Source: Alligator mississippiensis (Eukaryota > Chordata > Crocodylia > Alligatoridae). From it: 64,000 nucleotides of DNA. The stretch is taken from positions 32,967,832-33,031,831 of the forward strand of contig NC_081830.1 of assembly GCF_030867095.1 (NCBI RefSeq). The letters are read 5' to 3'. The translations under genes were made by a program, and so were the position numbers. Under the pieces are notes generated by a model. The model saw nothing but the letters and a program-made list of their open reading frames with translations, had not been told where the DNA came from and did no database searches. Below are positions 37,374 through 48,767 of this stretch, one piece after another (the stretch's first letter is position 1; each line of letters starts with the position of its first letter).

Positions 37374-37646
37374 TCACTCCACAATGCAACGGAAGGACTG
37401 GACAGCAGGGGACACGGCTCCCCATTCCACGGGTTTGCGGTACTCGCCTTTCTCCAGGAGGTACTGCCTGCCGCGGAAGTTGGGGTGCTCGTAGAAGACC
37501 CAGACGCCCCCCAGCACTTTGCACGCATGGATTTCCCGCATGTGGAACTCATCCATGACGGAAGAGCAGTCTTCAGTAGATTCAAACATCTGCCCGCCAA
37601 AGTCTCCCTTCTCAAAAATCTGGATCTGGCTCTGGCCTCCACTGGG
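37374..37646 (-). CDS. CRYGS: CRYGS exon 3 (C-terminal Greek-key domain)
   Basis: Residues 89-178, starting PSGGQ after a CTGTTGCAG acceptor and ending RCIVE-TGA. It contains the third and fourth Greek-key motifs ([20 protein letters not shown]). The residue before the final IVE is cysteine (175) where human has arginine. Confidence 0.98.
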   Translation of the reverse strand, partial: PSGGQSQIQIFEKGDFGGQMFESTEDCSSVMDEFHMREIHACKVLGGVWVFYEHPNFRGRQYLLEKGEYRKPVEWGAVSPAVQSFRCIVE

Positions 37647-40600
37647 CTGCAACAGGAGAGAGAGAAGTGGGGGGAAATCACAAAGCACTGAGAGGACAGC
37701 TGGGTAATGCAAGGCAGCGCTAGGGCACACTAGGCTCATTCTCCCCTCACCACACACCAGAGCAGAGAAATGGTCAGACTGGATGAGACCCGAGTCCAGC
37801 TGGCTCCATATCTGGTCTCCAACAGTGGCCAGACACATAAAAACCACACTCCCTCAACAGGAGACATGACTCCTTATAATGCTAATCCCTAATGGCTAGA
37901 AATTAGGGAAATGAACCAGAAAGTTTCCCATCTCTTCTAAAAGTCTCAGCAGCTTTGGACAGCCTGAACTGAATGCCACTGACTATGGAGAACTCAGCTT
38001 TGGTTGTGATGGCACTGTCTGAGTACCATGAATTGTACAATTTAATGGATGCTGTGACAACAGAGAGAAGGCAGGACATGTTTTCACAGCTTCATGCCAA
38101 ACACTTTTACTTGGGAATAAAGGGGAAATAAGTAGCTTCCAGGACTGTAAAAGGAAAATGGAAAATCCAATGGCCTTAGCATGACTGTAAGTTAATTTAT
38201 GGGAAACAGCATGCCCCTGTGCTGTGAGTTAACTATAGAGACCCTAACAGACCCCTCCAAGGGACATGGAAGAGGAGAATTGCTTGAAGTACTGGGACCC
38301 AATGAAGGGGACCCCAGACCTTGGTGAGCCCTCAGCAGCTGTGGTCTGCAGAACTACCACCACAGAGGGCCTTCTCCTCTGGGATCTTCTGTCTCTGTCA
38401 CTACACAGAGGTGTGAAGGTGAAGGCAGGTCCCCTGAAGATTCAGTCTAAGATGAGCCCCTGCTCGGTACCTCGGGTAGAGACTGATCCCCATACAAACG
38501 TGGTGTCAGATGCTGCCATCCTGACCTGGTAGCGATGGGCTCGTCCACAAATGCAAATGACCACGTGAAGAAGAGGGCAGACAACAGCTGAACGATCCCA
38601 GTCCCACAGCTAGCTTCAGGGGGGGGCTGCAGGATGTGAAGGCTAGGAGTGGTGATGAGGATGACTACAGTGTCCTGAGATGGAAGCCAATCTCCTTGGT
38701 TGGGGAGGGGGACAGCTTTAACTATTTGCATGCTGAAACTAAGTCTCTGGGGTGGAGCTGCAGAATCCCCCAGGGTAGGAAGGGGTAAATAAGCTAGTGA
38801 CAGCGGCTGGCTGTTACATGCTTAACACATCATATGTGCTTCGGCTGCTTTAAACAGTCTTAATTGCTATGCAAGTTGTAATCCTTAGCTTCTTGTGTAG
38901 CCCCTCCACTCCCAGAACCCAAGCCTGGGGACAGGTCCCTCTCCTTGCTGACCGCCGCTGTTCCCTGTTGGACTGGTACACGGCCTGTTCCATGGGAACA
39001 GAGCACTTCACCATCCTCTTGGATACTCTTCTGCCTCAAGCCCCATAGCTCCCCCCACACCTGCATGGCCCCTTAACCAAATGCTGCTGATGGATGTTTC
39101 TTCCAAGTGTTTATCACAGCTGGAGGCAGCCACTTCCCTGTGATCAGCCATGGCTTTAGCACTATGGGAGGAAAAAGGGAGAGAATTAACCCAGCTGCCT
39201 AAGTTAACAGTCAGAAAAGGAAACTAAATGCATCCCTAAAAGTGTGTAATCCTACTGTTTTAGAAGAGCTAAGCCCTGGTTCAAGCAACCTCAGGTTTCG
39301 GTGCCAGAGAGGCTTTGCCAGTCGCATGCAGTTGTCTCCAGCCATGGCTGTCCAGGATGGTCAGCATTACAAAGCCCTGCTTTCCTCACCAAAAGAACCG
39401 TCTCTTCTATTCTCCACCTCCGTTGCTAAATGTGTTGCTTTGAAGCAAAACGATTGCCTCCTGTATGAGACTGAGAAACACCCACTGGAATGACCTGTCT
39501 TTTCTAGGATGCCCTTTATTCAGTGCCTGATAGAGCCTGGCCCAGATTGAGTGCAGATCTTCTAAGCAGCATTTGCTCATATTAAAGAAAAAAATCTTTT
39601 TCCAAGTAACAAATATGCAAAGGGGCATCGTTGTCCCAGCAACAGAAGTTTCGCCTTCTGGAAATGAGATCTGTCCTGTATTTTCGATTCACCTGTGCCT
39701 CAGCTACTCCCAATTTATGCAGTCACATTGAGCACATATACATTGCCTCCATGATGAGCCTGGGAGTGCCTAGGAGAAGTGGTGAGCCCCACTAACCTGG
39801 TTCTGTTCAATGCTCCTATGAAATTAGGCCATGTAACCAATTTAGCACAGCCCAGAGCTACACTAAGGCTCCCCATCTCTGTGGTATTTCTTGACACATG
39901 CTCAGGGACACTCACTGGCCACACTGCCCGGTTTCCAGTCTTTGCTGTATGGCGAGTAGGAAGGGCCCACATCTAGGCAGTGCTCACTGTGGAGGAGGTG
40001 GAGATGTGCTCGTTAAAGCTAACTGCAGTTAAAAGCTTCATAGTTCAGTCATGGCAATAGGTGGTCCTTGTTCAGCACACAAGTAACTGCTTCCTCCTGA
40101 TGTCGTGATAACATGGCAGCCCTTTCCTCTTCATCAAGATCCAGGGTTTGCTGCTCCTCAGATGATTCCTTGCCATATACCAAGGGTGGAGAGTAGGGTG
40201 TGCATGTCCAAGAGGACGCTGCAGTAGATGTCTGTTCGTCCAACAGAGCAGGTGGGCAGGTGAGCAGATGCTCACCCAGCACACCCAAGGCCAGGCCCTG
40301 TGGTCACAGTGATTTACAGTGGTGGCTGTTGTAGGAGCTATTGAAAAGCTCAGAGAGAAGGATGCAGGAACGCAGCAGACTCAAATCTTGCATCAGCTCC
40401 TCACTATGCAGTTTCTGCTCATGGGGCTGGTGCCTGGATGACAGAGGCTTGGAAATGCTCTTTCTACCTTCCGTACGCTGGAACAGCTGGAGCATATCTG
40501 ACCTTAACTATAAAAGCTAGAACAGCCTCAGGGTTCTAGTCTCTGTGGTCCTTTACAGACCCTTAGAAGCAGAGAAGTGTCCCCCCACAAGCTCTACACT

Positions 40601-43600
40601 GGCCAAGATGGCCCTCTGAGTTGTCACCTCCTTTATGTTGCTACAGCGTGGTGTGGAAAAGACATGTTGGGCAGTGACCTGGAACCAGCAAATATTTTCA
40701 GCTTTACCAAGCTCCCCTTCCCTACTGCTATAGACAACATGCAGTCCTTTCAGGAGGCAGGCTGCTCACTAAAGAAGTCAAAGGTTTGATGGAGGCAAAC
40801 AGAATCCCTTCCCAGTTGACTCAGTGGGAAAAGCAGTCCAGACCCTCCCTCTGGCAGCAAAATGCATTTAAAATGAGGGAGCAGGGGGAAATGGGTTTGT
40901 TTTAAATCAACTCTTTTCTTTAATTAAGCAGATAGGGATCTATGACCTGTGCATAAAATTAGGCATCTGCATCCCCCTCACTGCCAGAATGCACCTCACC
41001 TCTAGGGTCAGGGAGGGGGTGCCCTCTGCCAGTCTGCTCTTCTCTGTCATGTCAGTGTCGCAAAGAACTAGAAAATAACTGGAAAGCTGGTGCCAGCAGG
41101 GAGCCATACAGGAAACAAGCTGCAGAGGCTCAGACAAACTCAGATTTGTCCACACAGCAACAGTCTCAAGTTGCAGCAAGGGAAGTTTCAGTTAGATATT
41201 AGGAAACATTCTCTCATTAGGAGGGTAGTAAAACACTGGAACAGATTACCCAGAGAGGTGGAGTCGCCATCCTTGGAGGTGTTCAAGACCCGGCTAGACA
41301 AAGTTTTGGCTGGGATGACCTAGTTGGGGCTGGTCCTGCTTTGAGCAGGGGCTGGACTAGATGTGACCTCCTAAGGTCTCTTCCAACCCTCATTTTCTAT
41401 GATTCTAAGTGAGAAGGGGGAGATTGTTAGAAGCAAGTGAACTACAAATACCAGTCCCTTTGACTTCCACTGGGCTTCTAACTCACTGAGGTGCACTTGA
41501 AAAATCCCATCCAGTGCAGATATCAGCCACTTCAAAGTCCTGTGTCCGACGGCAAAAGAAAAAGGGAAATAGGGACCAGAGAGGAGCAAACTAAGGGAAG
41601 CACTGGAAAGGCAACCACCCCCATGCATGAATTCTGAACCCCAGCTACCTAGACAACAAACTAGTTGCTTGCAAACAAAATTACACCTACACCCCAATCT
41701 TGTCAACGTAGCCACTGAACAGTACCATAAGTAGGACTGGCTCTAAGGCACTGACTTCAAGGGGATGCAAGAACAGCAGGCACTACCACTGCCATCACTC
41801 AGGGCACAGAACCTGCTTGTGACACCTCTGCCACTGAAACTTACTTGCAGGCTGGTAAGAGCAAACAGTCTTTCCCACTGAAATCAGTAGGAAAAGGTTT
41901 CTCTTCTTCAGCTGTTGACATCAAGCTTCTTACCACATTGCAGGGCCATGTTGGCACCATGGCAGGGATGTGGAAGCTACAAGTATTTGTGGCATTATTG
42001 AGAGATTCCCACCAAGGGTTGGGGAGGGGAGCATGGAAATCTCAGCATCTTTGCTTTAAAGGTTATATTGCTCAATTTCCTAGGGTTTTTGTGGTTGTCC
42101 ACATACACCTCAGATTTCAACCTTCTGAGGAGGTGGAAGGCAAAAAGTAAATGGTCTCCGATTCTCACCTGATCCTTACCCATATCTGGAAACATGCCAG
42201 CCTTTGGATTATGAAAGAGCAGCAAATTTACCACAATATACACACTTCATCATGGATGAGTAGACAGAGGAAGAGAAGGACACACTTACTATCTGAATGG
42301 CCTTGCAGGAGCTGAGACGGTCATTGAGGCCCATCCAATGTTGGTAGTCTGGATACTCTCCTGGGGTCAGAACATAGGTGTTCCCTGAAAAGTTAGGCCT
42401 CTCATAAACCACCCAGGCACCTCTTTGAACTCGGATGGAGTTGCAGCGGCTCAAGTAGGTGTGGAAATCAGAGCAGTCGCTCTCACACTCATAGCGACGG
42501 CCCTGGAAGTTCTTGTCTTCATAGAAGGTGACCTGAAACCCAACCAAGGCAAAGTCAATGGTCATTGGAAGAGATGCACTAAGAGTCAATGCGCACACGT
42601 GTGTGTAGTCAATATTCTCAGTCAACAGTTATTGGAAGAGAGGCACCCAACCAACAGTTACTGTAGGAGAAGTGCTAAGAGTCAATATGCAAGTGTGTGT
42701 GCAGGGAGGAATGTACATAACTGGGGGAAGAATCATTACTCAAAACCACAGTATTTTTACAAGACCATAACTTCCCAAGTACTGCCTATACGTAAGTAGG
42801 CAATTCTAAATATGACGACTAAAGGAGACTAACGTAATTTAAACCCCCCAAACTTAGCTTTTGAGGGGGAAATTGGAACTTATACTTGAACCACTTTGCT
42901 TGCAATAAGATTGAGAAGAAATACATGTGAACTTCTGTTCCCAGCCTGAAGTGGGTACAAGTCTACATGAAAAGAACTTTCCCTTTGTAAGCCAGGGTGA
43001 AACAAGTAGGAAATTGGGTTTGGGAAAAGGATATTCCTTATAGGTTCCCAAAAGCATTCTTTCTCTCACAATAAAACATGCTGCCCTTTAAGTCCACTCA
43101 CTTCCTGCGGGTGCAACTTTAAGGTGTTCTTGTCTTTGTATTTGAAGGATGGTAGGGAAATGGCCATGGGGGGGGGGAAAATCACTCGTTCAGTCTGCCT
43201 AACCAGACAAATCAAGAGTCGTTAATGTAAACTGATGACGGAGCAAGGAAACTGAGCACAATTCACAAATTTCACTTTACTAAAATATAGTATTTTAATG
43301 GACAAAGACAAGACATGACAATATGGTACCATGACTCAAGAAATGGGAACAGGCACCATGCAGTATATGCAACTACTGGGGAATTTAAGATGAACACAAG
43401 CAGTGAGAAAATAGGTTAATGAGGCAGCAAGGAAACATTTGTTCTTTGCATAGGCAAGTACTGTCCCATCTGTCGGCACTGGCCCTCCAACCCTGTTGTT
43501 TGTCATACATAGTGCCACACTTACATCTAATAAAGCAATGCTCTTCTGGCCAGACACTATAAATAGTTATTCCCTTGTCAATAGAAGGGAGTTCCTCCCT

Positions 43601-44435
43601 GCTTTCAGACCAAACCTCTTGCCCCACTTTGAGGCCCCAATCCTAAAATGTGTTCTACAGCTTCTTCCAGGATCAGGGCTTAGAGGTCTGTGCATCACAC
43701 TTGTACTGTGCCAAGACTCAAAAAGAGGAGCCGATAATACAAACATCATGCCTTGCATCAGTACATGCTTGCATGGTAATTCACATTATGTCTCTTACAT
43801 AAAGAAAGACACGTATAAGAAAAACATGTATAAGAAACAGCTCAACAGTAGTCGCAAGAGGTTCTACATGACTAGTCCTTATCCAGTGAGGCAGAACCAG
43901 AGCCAAAAAAGAGAACCCAGGTGTCCAAACCATCAGGCACACTCTTGCCTCCCCACTGGAGTTAGAGAGCATGCTGCTCTTAACTTTAAGAAGTCCAGTG
44001 CTATAGTTTCAATTGTTGGCTTCCAGGTTGACACTGGCACCCGCCACTCGCAGTCACCAAGGGGAGCATGAGGCAAGATTCTACTCACCTGAGAGCAGCT
44101 TCTCTGATGTCAAATATTCAACGTACAGGAGATGCACTTTGTCAACAGTACAGCCCTGTCATTTTCTCTGTTTGACCAAGTTTGGTTTGAAAAGCTGAGT
44201 GACAGAGAGGGAAAGCCACTGCTGTTCTTGAAATACGAGCATTTGTCCTCTGGTTTGATCTCCTTCCTAGCTTCTCCTGCTCCTATGAAAATCTACTGCG
44301 TTAGCCCTAGGCTCTGTCGACATTTCTCCCACATCTGTAAACAAGAGCTGCTTATTATGCTCCACCTCTTTCAAGTTTGTAATGTCTGGAAGCAAACTAT
44401 TCTAGCAAACATACCTTGGTTCCAGTTTTGGACAT
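37374..44435 (-). CDS. CRYGS: Gamma-S crystallin, whole gene span
   Basis: Encodes gamma-S crystallin, a soluble monomeric structural protein of lens fibre cells that supports transparency and refraction. Coding exons are 44415-44435, 42290-42532 and 37374-37646, giving 7+81+90 = 178 codons, the same length as human CRYGS. The start is fixed by MSKTGTK, identical to the mammalian N terminus. Exon 2 encodes the N-terminal crystallin domain (two Greek keys, [14 protein letters not shown] onward) and exon 3 the C-terminal domain ([15 protein letters not shown] onward). This is the classic gamma-crystallin exon layout, with all junctions at phase 0 and GT/AG borders. Gly18, mutated in a human cataract family, is retained. 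TBCCD1 lies upstream on the same strand, as in human. Transcription is expected to be lens-specific, driven by the TATA box and Maf-type sites upstream. Confidence 0.98.
38226..38390 (+). repeat. Direct repeat copy B, inside CRYGS intron 2
   Basis: Partner of 36073-36245 in the same orientation, 2.15 kb away, with CRYGS exon 3 and its poly(A) signal between them. Confidence 0.9.
38391..41159. other. CRYGS intron 2, left part
   Basis: Intronic sequence of the 4643-bp second CRYGS intron. No nested gene recognised; short readings only. Confidence 0.6.
41160..41407 (+). mobile_element. CR1 3' fragment in CRYGS intron 2
   Basis: Encodes [20 protein letters not shown], the last part of CR1 ORF2, and ends in CATTTTCTATGATTCTAAG. 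It is antisense to CRYGS. Confidence 0.9.
42290..42532 (-). CDS. CRYGS: CRYGS exon 2 (N-terminal Greek-key domain)
   Basis: Exactly 243 bases, residues 8-88, from a TTTCAG acceptor to a GTAAGT donor. It encodes the first two Greek keys, including [10 protein letters not shown] and [16 protein letters not shown]. Cysteines are clustered at residues 23-37 as in other gamma-S proteins. Confidence 0.98.
44415..44435 (-). CDS. CRYGS: CRYGS exon 1, coding part
   Basis: ATG plus six codons (MSKTGTK), then a GTATGT donor. The start has A at -3. About 50 bases of 5' untranslated sequence should precede it, judging from the TATA box. Confidence 0.97.
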
Positions 44436-44512
44436 TTTTGATTTTAGTGCAGCTCCCCAGATGCTGAAGGAATCACAGGAGCCGCTACGCAGAGCCAGAA
44501 GCGGAGGCCCCC

Positions 44513-44520
44513 TTTTTATA
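44513..44520 (-). promoter_or_regulatory. CRYGS: CRYGS TATA box
   Basis: TATAAAAA on the minus strand, 78 bases upstream of the CRYGS ATG. This places transcription start near 44485. TATA-driven promoters are usual for gamma crystallins. Confidence 0.85.
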
Positions 44521-44575
44521 ACAGACATGTTATAAACCAGACAGTCGCTTTGTCATGAGAATGGGATCCAAAAAT

Positions 44576-44583
44576 TGAGTCAG
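44576..44583 (-). promoter_or_regulatory. CRYGS: Maf-type half site, CRYGS proximal promoter
   Basis: CTGACTCA on the minus strand, about 60 bases upstream of the TATA box. It matches the core and one flank of the Maf recognition element; large Maf factors drive crystallin genes through such sites. Confidence 0.6.
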
Positions 44584-44697
44584 TGATTCTGAAACTGTTG
44601 GCCGTTTCTAGAACAGCAAACAGGATTACGAAATAAAGGGAAGCTTCACTGTCCACTTTATTTGTTACCATTGCACTATTTGCGCTGAGTGCTTCAC

Positions 44698-44705
44698 TGA
44701 GTCAG
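44698..44705 (-). promoter_or_regulatory. CRYGS: Second Maf/AP-1-type site upstream of CRYGS
   Basis: A second CTGACTCA about 120 bases further upstream, in the same orientation. It could also bind AP-1. Confidence 0.45.
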
Positions 44706-45433
44706 AGCGCCAAAACTCTGCCAAAAACGTTAACAACAAAGAGTACCCAGCCCTCAGGAATGTGACAATTTGTCTTCGATCTCCCATTGGAGCACGCTAA
44801 AAGGGATCGATTCTAGTCAGCTGTTGTAAAGGTTTCAAACTCCTGTAAGGGAGGGTCCCCTACATGCAAGCATAAACACGTATCCTCCTGCAGAGGACAG
44901 GAAGAGAGTTTGGAGAGGTTGGCCTCTCTGACAGGCCAGCACTCAAAAGCTTCCAGTGGGAATATTTGTGCTGCGGGAATACCATGCATTTCTCTAGCAC
45001 CTTCCAAGGAGGCAGCTTCATCTCCAGGATGAAGCGACATGGCCAAGGGTACCCTGGACACCTATTGGAATCAGGAATTTTCTTGACACCTAGGACCAAA
45101 TCCTGTTTCATCAAGTGGACGTAGGCACCTAAGTGTGATCCTAATTTCACCCTGTTCGGTCAAGTCCCTGAAAAATATTAATGGGACCACTTTGGTAACA
45201 TCTTAGTCTTAAGATTAAGTCACTGGCAAGTGGTGAAGGGGAGGAGAAGCCACCCACCTTTTATATTAAGTTTTTCAAGGACTCAAGCAAAGCAGAATAG
45301 GATCATAATTTGGTATCCAAGTCTATTTGAGTCCCTACTAGGTGGCACAGAATCTAGTCCCTAGGTTGGCAATTTAACAAGGATGCCATCCTTTTAAGAG
45401 ACACCCTTAAGTTGAATGCACTGGCCCATGTAA

Positions 45434-45735
45434 CAGGGGTGTAGGTTGTAGCCGTGTTGGTCTAAGGCAGGGGTGGGCAAAATGCGGCCTGGGGGCCAGA
45501 TGTAGCCCGCCAGGCCATTCTATCCGGCCCACGGGGCCCCTAAAAAAATTTAGAAAATGAACATTAATCTGCCCTGAGCTGCCTGTCATGTGGCCCTCGA
45601 TGGCTTGCCAAAACTCAGTAAGTGGCCCTCTGCCCAAAATAATTGCCCGTCCCTGGCTAAGGACATAAGGCAGACAAGGTTGGTCTAATAAAAGATATCA
45701 GATTCACCCGAAGAACCTTGTTGGGGCTATGTAGA
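45434..45735 (+). repeat. SINE-like interspersed repeat split by a hAT MITE
   Basis: GGTTGTAGCCGTGTTGGTCT (left of the insertion) and AAGGACATAAGGCAGACAAG (right of it) form a continuous repeat seen widely in turtle and crocodilian DNA, ending near TTCACCCGAAGAACCTTG. I do not see a clear tRNA-type A/B box, so its SINE status is uncertain. Confidence 0.6.
45468..45655. mobile_element. hAT MITE inside the SINE-like repeat
   Basis: 188 bp with ends CAGGGGTGGGCAAAATGC and ATTGCCCGTCCCTG (inverted). The flanks GTCTAAGG and GCTAAGG repeat the host sequence, with one base missing on the right. The interior includes CGGCCTGGGGGCCAG and CCGGCCCACGGGGCCCC. Confidence 0.78.
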
Positions 45736-47479
45736 CAAGTCAGCACGAAGGGGAAAAAAAAAATAAGGAACACTACTTGCAAATATCTGTGCCTCTTAAA
45801 GATACACTCTATTATAAATACCTCCTCAGCTAATTATTGCACTGACCCAACATCTGTAAGAAACAAAGCCAAGTGAATTTAACACCTGAATGCAGTCATT
45901 ATTTCAAGATACATCTTTTCAAATATGCTACAAGCTATTCTGTTCACCTGCAAAACCCAAGAACTCTAAAGGCCTCCTAGGCCAATAAGTTGGGCTGGAA
46001 ATCTGCCCAGTGGCAATTTATTTCCCACCTTGCCCAATCTTCTTTAAGCAGGAGCTATTGTTTTCACATCTTTTCTAGTAGCAGGGTGTGAGGCCACTCA
46101 TAGGGAATAATACAAGTGTTGTTCTCTGGAGAACCTAAGATTCTGCTTATGACCCAGCTCCTACAAAAGGTGGTCTGATGGGTTGGTAGGTTAATCCCAC
46201 AGCTGTACTCCCTTTCATTATACCCCATCTCCCATTCAAATGATGGATTGGTAAATCTCTATACCTCTATCTGCATTACTCCCTGTGTCCATGGGTCTCA
46301 GAAAGAGGTTCAGGTGTGTTTGGCCCCTCAGTAAACCACATCTTTACTCACTTGGGCCACATCCAGATGAGCGCGGCCATGCAGTATGTGGTGCCTCAGA
46401 CCCACCTGTGGCAGATCCTGGGCTCAAAAAAACCTATGCAAAAAAAGCAGGGCAGCAAACAAGGGTGCAGCATGCACCACCCAACAACAGAGCCTGGCTG
46501 GCCAGAGCCACACTTCAGCAGCTGGCCAAGCTCCAAGTTGCAGGAGCACCATGGCTGCAACTCCCCTAAGGCCCCCAGGATCCCAGGTAGGATTTCTGGG
46601 ACCAGCACAGTTGCTGCCCCCAGCCTCACCTACGCCACCTGGGATAACCTGCTGCACGCCAGAGGGTGCACGACACAGGCATACCCCGGGGACAAGTAGC
46701 TGCGGCACGCAGCCTTGTTGTTTAGGTAGAACTCCCACTGGTTAAAGGGAAGGTCCTGATAAAATGAAAACTGAAGACTAAATCCCCAGCTGGGGAAAAT
46801 TACCATGGTGTCAATGAAGCTGCACTAATTTGCACCTGGTGAGCATCTACCCTTGTGATTCCCTTAGTCTCCTCCAAGCATGACTCTCAAATGCCCCATT
46901 CTTTCTCCACCTTGCTACATCTTTACTGCACACTGTTAGAAATGCTGAATACTTCAAGTGCTATCCCAAAAGACACCCAGAGAATTTGATCTCGGAATTT
47001 TCCTCATGACCACTGTATTTGGATGCGTTTCACGTTTGCAATTTGGAAAATTAAACATCTCATCAGGCTGCATTTAATCAAACAGACCAAAGCTCTCCCG
47101 TTTTACCTCACCACTCTGAATTAGCCCCTAGGATGTGGATGTAAGAGGGGCTCCTGGAGAATGACTACTTCAGTAGCAGGAAACAAGAATGGGGCCTACT
47201 CACAGTGAGGCTAAAGAGAGAAGCTAAAATACTGAGGAAAGTTAGTGCTGCTCAAATCAAATAACTATCATGATATTCAGCATAATCCGAAACACGCTGA
47301 GCTTTTACAGAAGTGAGAAATCCAACTAGCTGCAGCTAAGGGAATCAGCACTTTCCCCCAAATGAAATGCAGGCCTGGTCATTCTGTCAGCTCCTGCAGT
47401 GCTCTGTGTCACTTTAAGTTCCCATTAATAGATTAAACCTTTTCCTTAAAAAACATGCTTGGCTTGTCTCAGAATTCAA
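45736..47479. other. Spacer between CRYGS and TBCCD1
   Basis: No gene recognised. 46340-46740 is GC-rich, starts GGGCCACATCCAGATGAGCG and may be a decayed MITE, but no matching opposite end was found. Confidence 0.5.
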
Positions 47480-47485
47480 TTTATT
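47480..47485 (-). terminator. TBCCD1: Candidate TBCCD1 polyadenylation signal
   Basis: AATAAA on the minus strand about 1.15 kb after the TBCCD1 stop; the first clear one I noticed downstream. Confidence 0.55.
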
Positions 47486-48637
47486 AAAATTTAGTGGAAA
47501 ACAGCAGGAAACAAAGAGATCTAGGAGATTTCATGAAATGTCATAGTTCAACTGCTAAACTCATCTCTATATAAAAATATATCTACTGAATTTTACATGC
47601 TGGGTAATCAAACATTTGTTCTGCAGTTTATAAAAACATAGCAGGCTCTGCCATAAAAAGGTGCTCCCCAAAAGTCACAATCATGGAACCAGCTTCACAC
47701 CAGGAACTGCCTCCTCTACTGGATATGTTCAGGCCAAGATTGCTGAATTCTGCCAGCTGCCTCCTAAGGGGCTGACAGCCAGGTTCAGGCTTGCTTCTCT
47801 ACCACTGTCTTGTACCATACAGTCCTTCATTTATGTTTTTCCCTAGAAGTTGGGTTGGGTTGATGAAACAAGTTTTTCATATATCCCAAATCCTGGAAGG
47901 TGGCAACGTGATGCCATGATCTTTTAATGAGGAAAAGAGTCCGGTTCACGCTGAAGCTGGAGGCTTTGAATTTCCTAATTCATTGGCAACAAAATAGCCT
48001 GGCCCCAAAGCAGTCACTAGGAACTGACTGTGGTTTGTCATCATCTATCTTCAGAACTCTGTAACAAAGCAGAGAAGCAAGGCTTATTCCCTAAACATAA
48101 TCTCCAGAGATTTGATCACTTCCCCTACATGAGGTCCACAGTTTTGTAGGAGAAAAAGGCAATGTGAAGATCAAGAGCAGTGTGACTTTAGAAAATCATT
48201 CATTATGGTTTAAAATGTGCCATGATGATAGGTTATGGACAAGTGCTTGCAGGTGCTACACCACCACTTTGGGGAACAGATTAAGTAGAAGTTATTTGAA
48301 ACATCAGAAAAAAAAGTCCCCGCCGAAAGGCTCTGGTGAGTAGATGGGGATGTGGGTAAGTAACATCAGCAGACCTGTAGGCTCTTCTGCAGGGGAGCTA
48401 GGGTGTACAAGACAGCAGAGAGCCATTCAGAGGAGGTTTTGGCTCCAAACTTAAGCTTGATCTGATGCTGTTGGGAGCAGCTCCATAGAACAATTTCACA
48501 TTCTTGATTCACACCTGGATATGGACCCCCTCCCCACCCCGCAACTGCTGTATATAGGAAGAGGGTGGGAAATTTTCCTAGAACATAACAGGAGAGAAAT
48601 GGCCCCCATACTCACCCTTCTGTTAGTGAAGAGAATC

Positions 48638-48767
48638 CTACCCCGCTGCCTGCTTTGAGCCTGCTGCAGGAGGCACAAGGCTGTCCAGTTGCTGACGAAG
48701 TCCTGTGTAAATTAGCCAGTCATAGAACTTGTTCTCCACTAGTACCTGGAACTGCTTCCTTTGACTC
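48638..48767 (-). CDS. TBCCD1: TBCCD1 exon 6 (C terminus)
   Basis: Residues 518 (split codon) to 560, [17 protein letters not shown] to SKQAAG-TAG, after a GGTTCTAG acceptor. Nearly identical to the human tail. This exon yields no open frame above about 45 codons, so it is easily missed. Confidence 0.96.
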
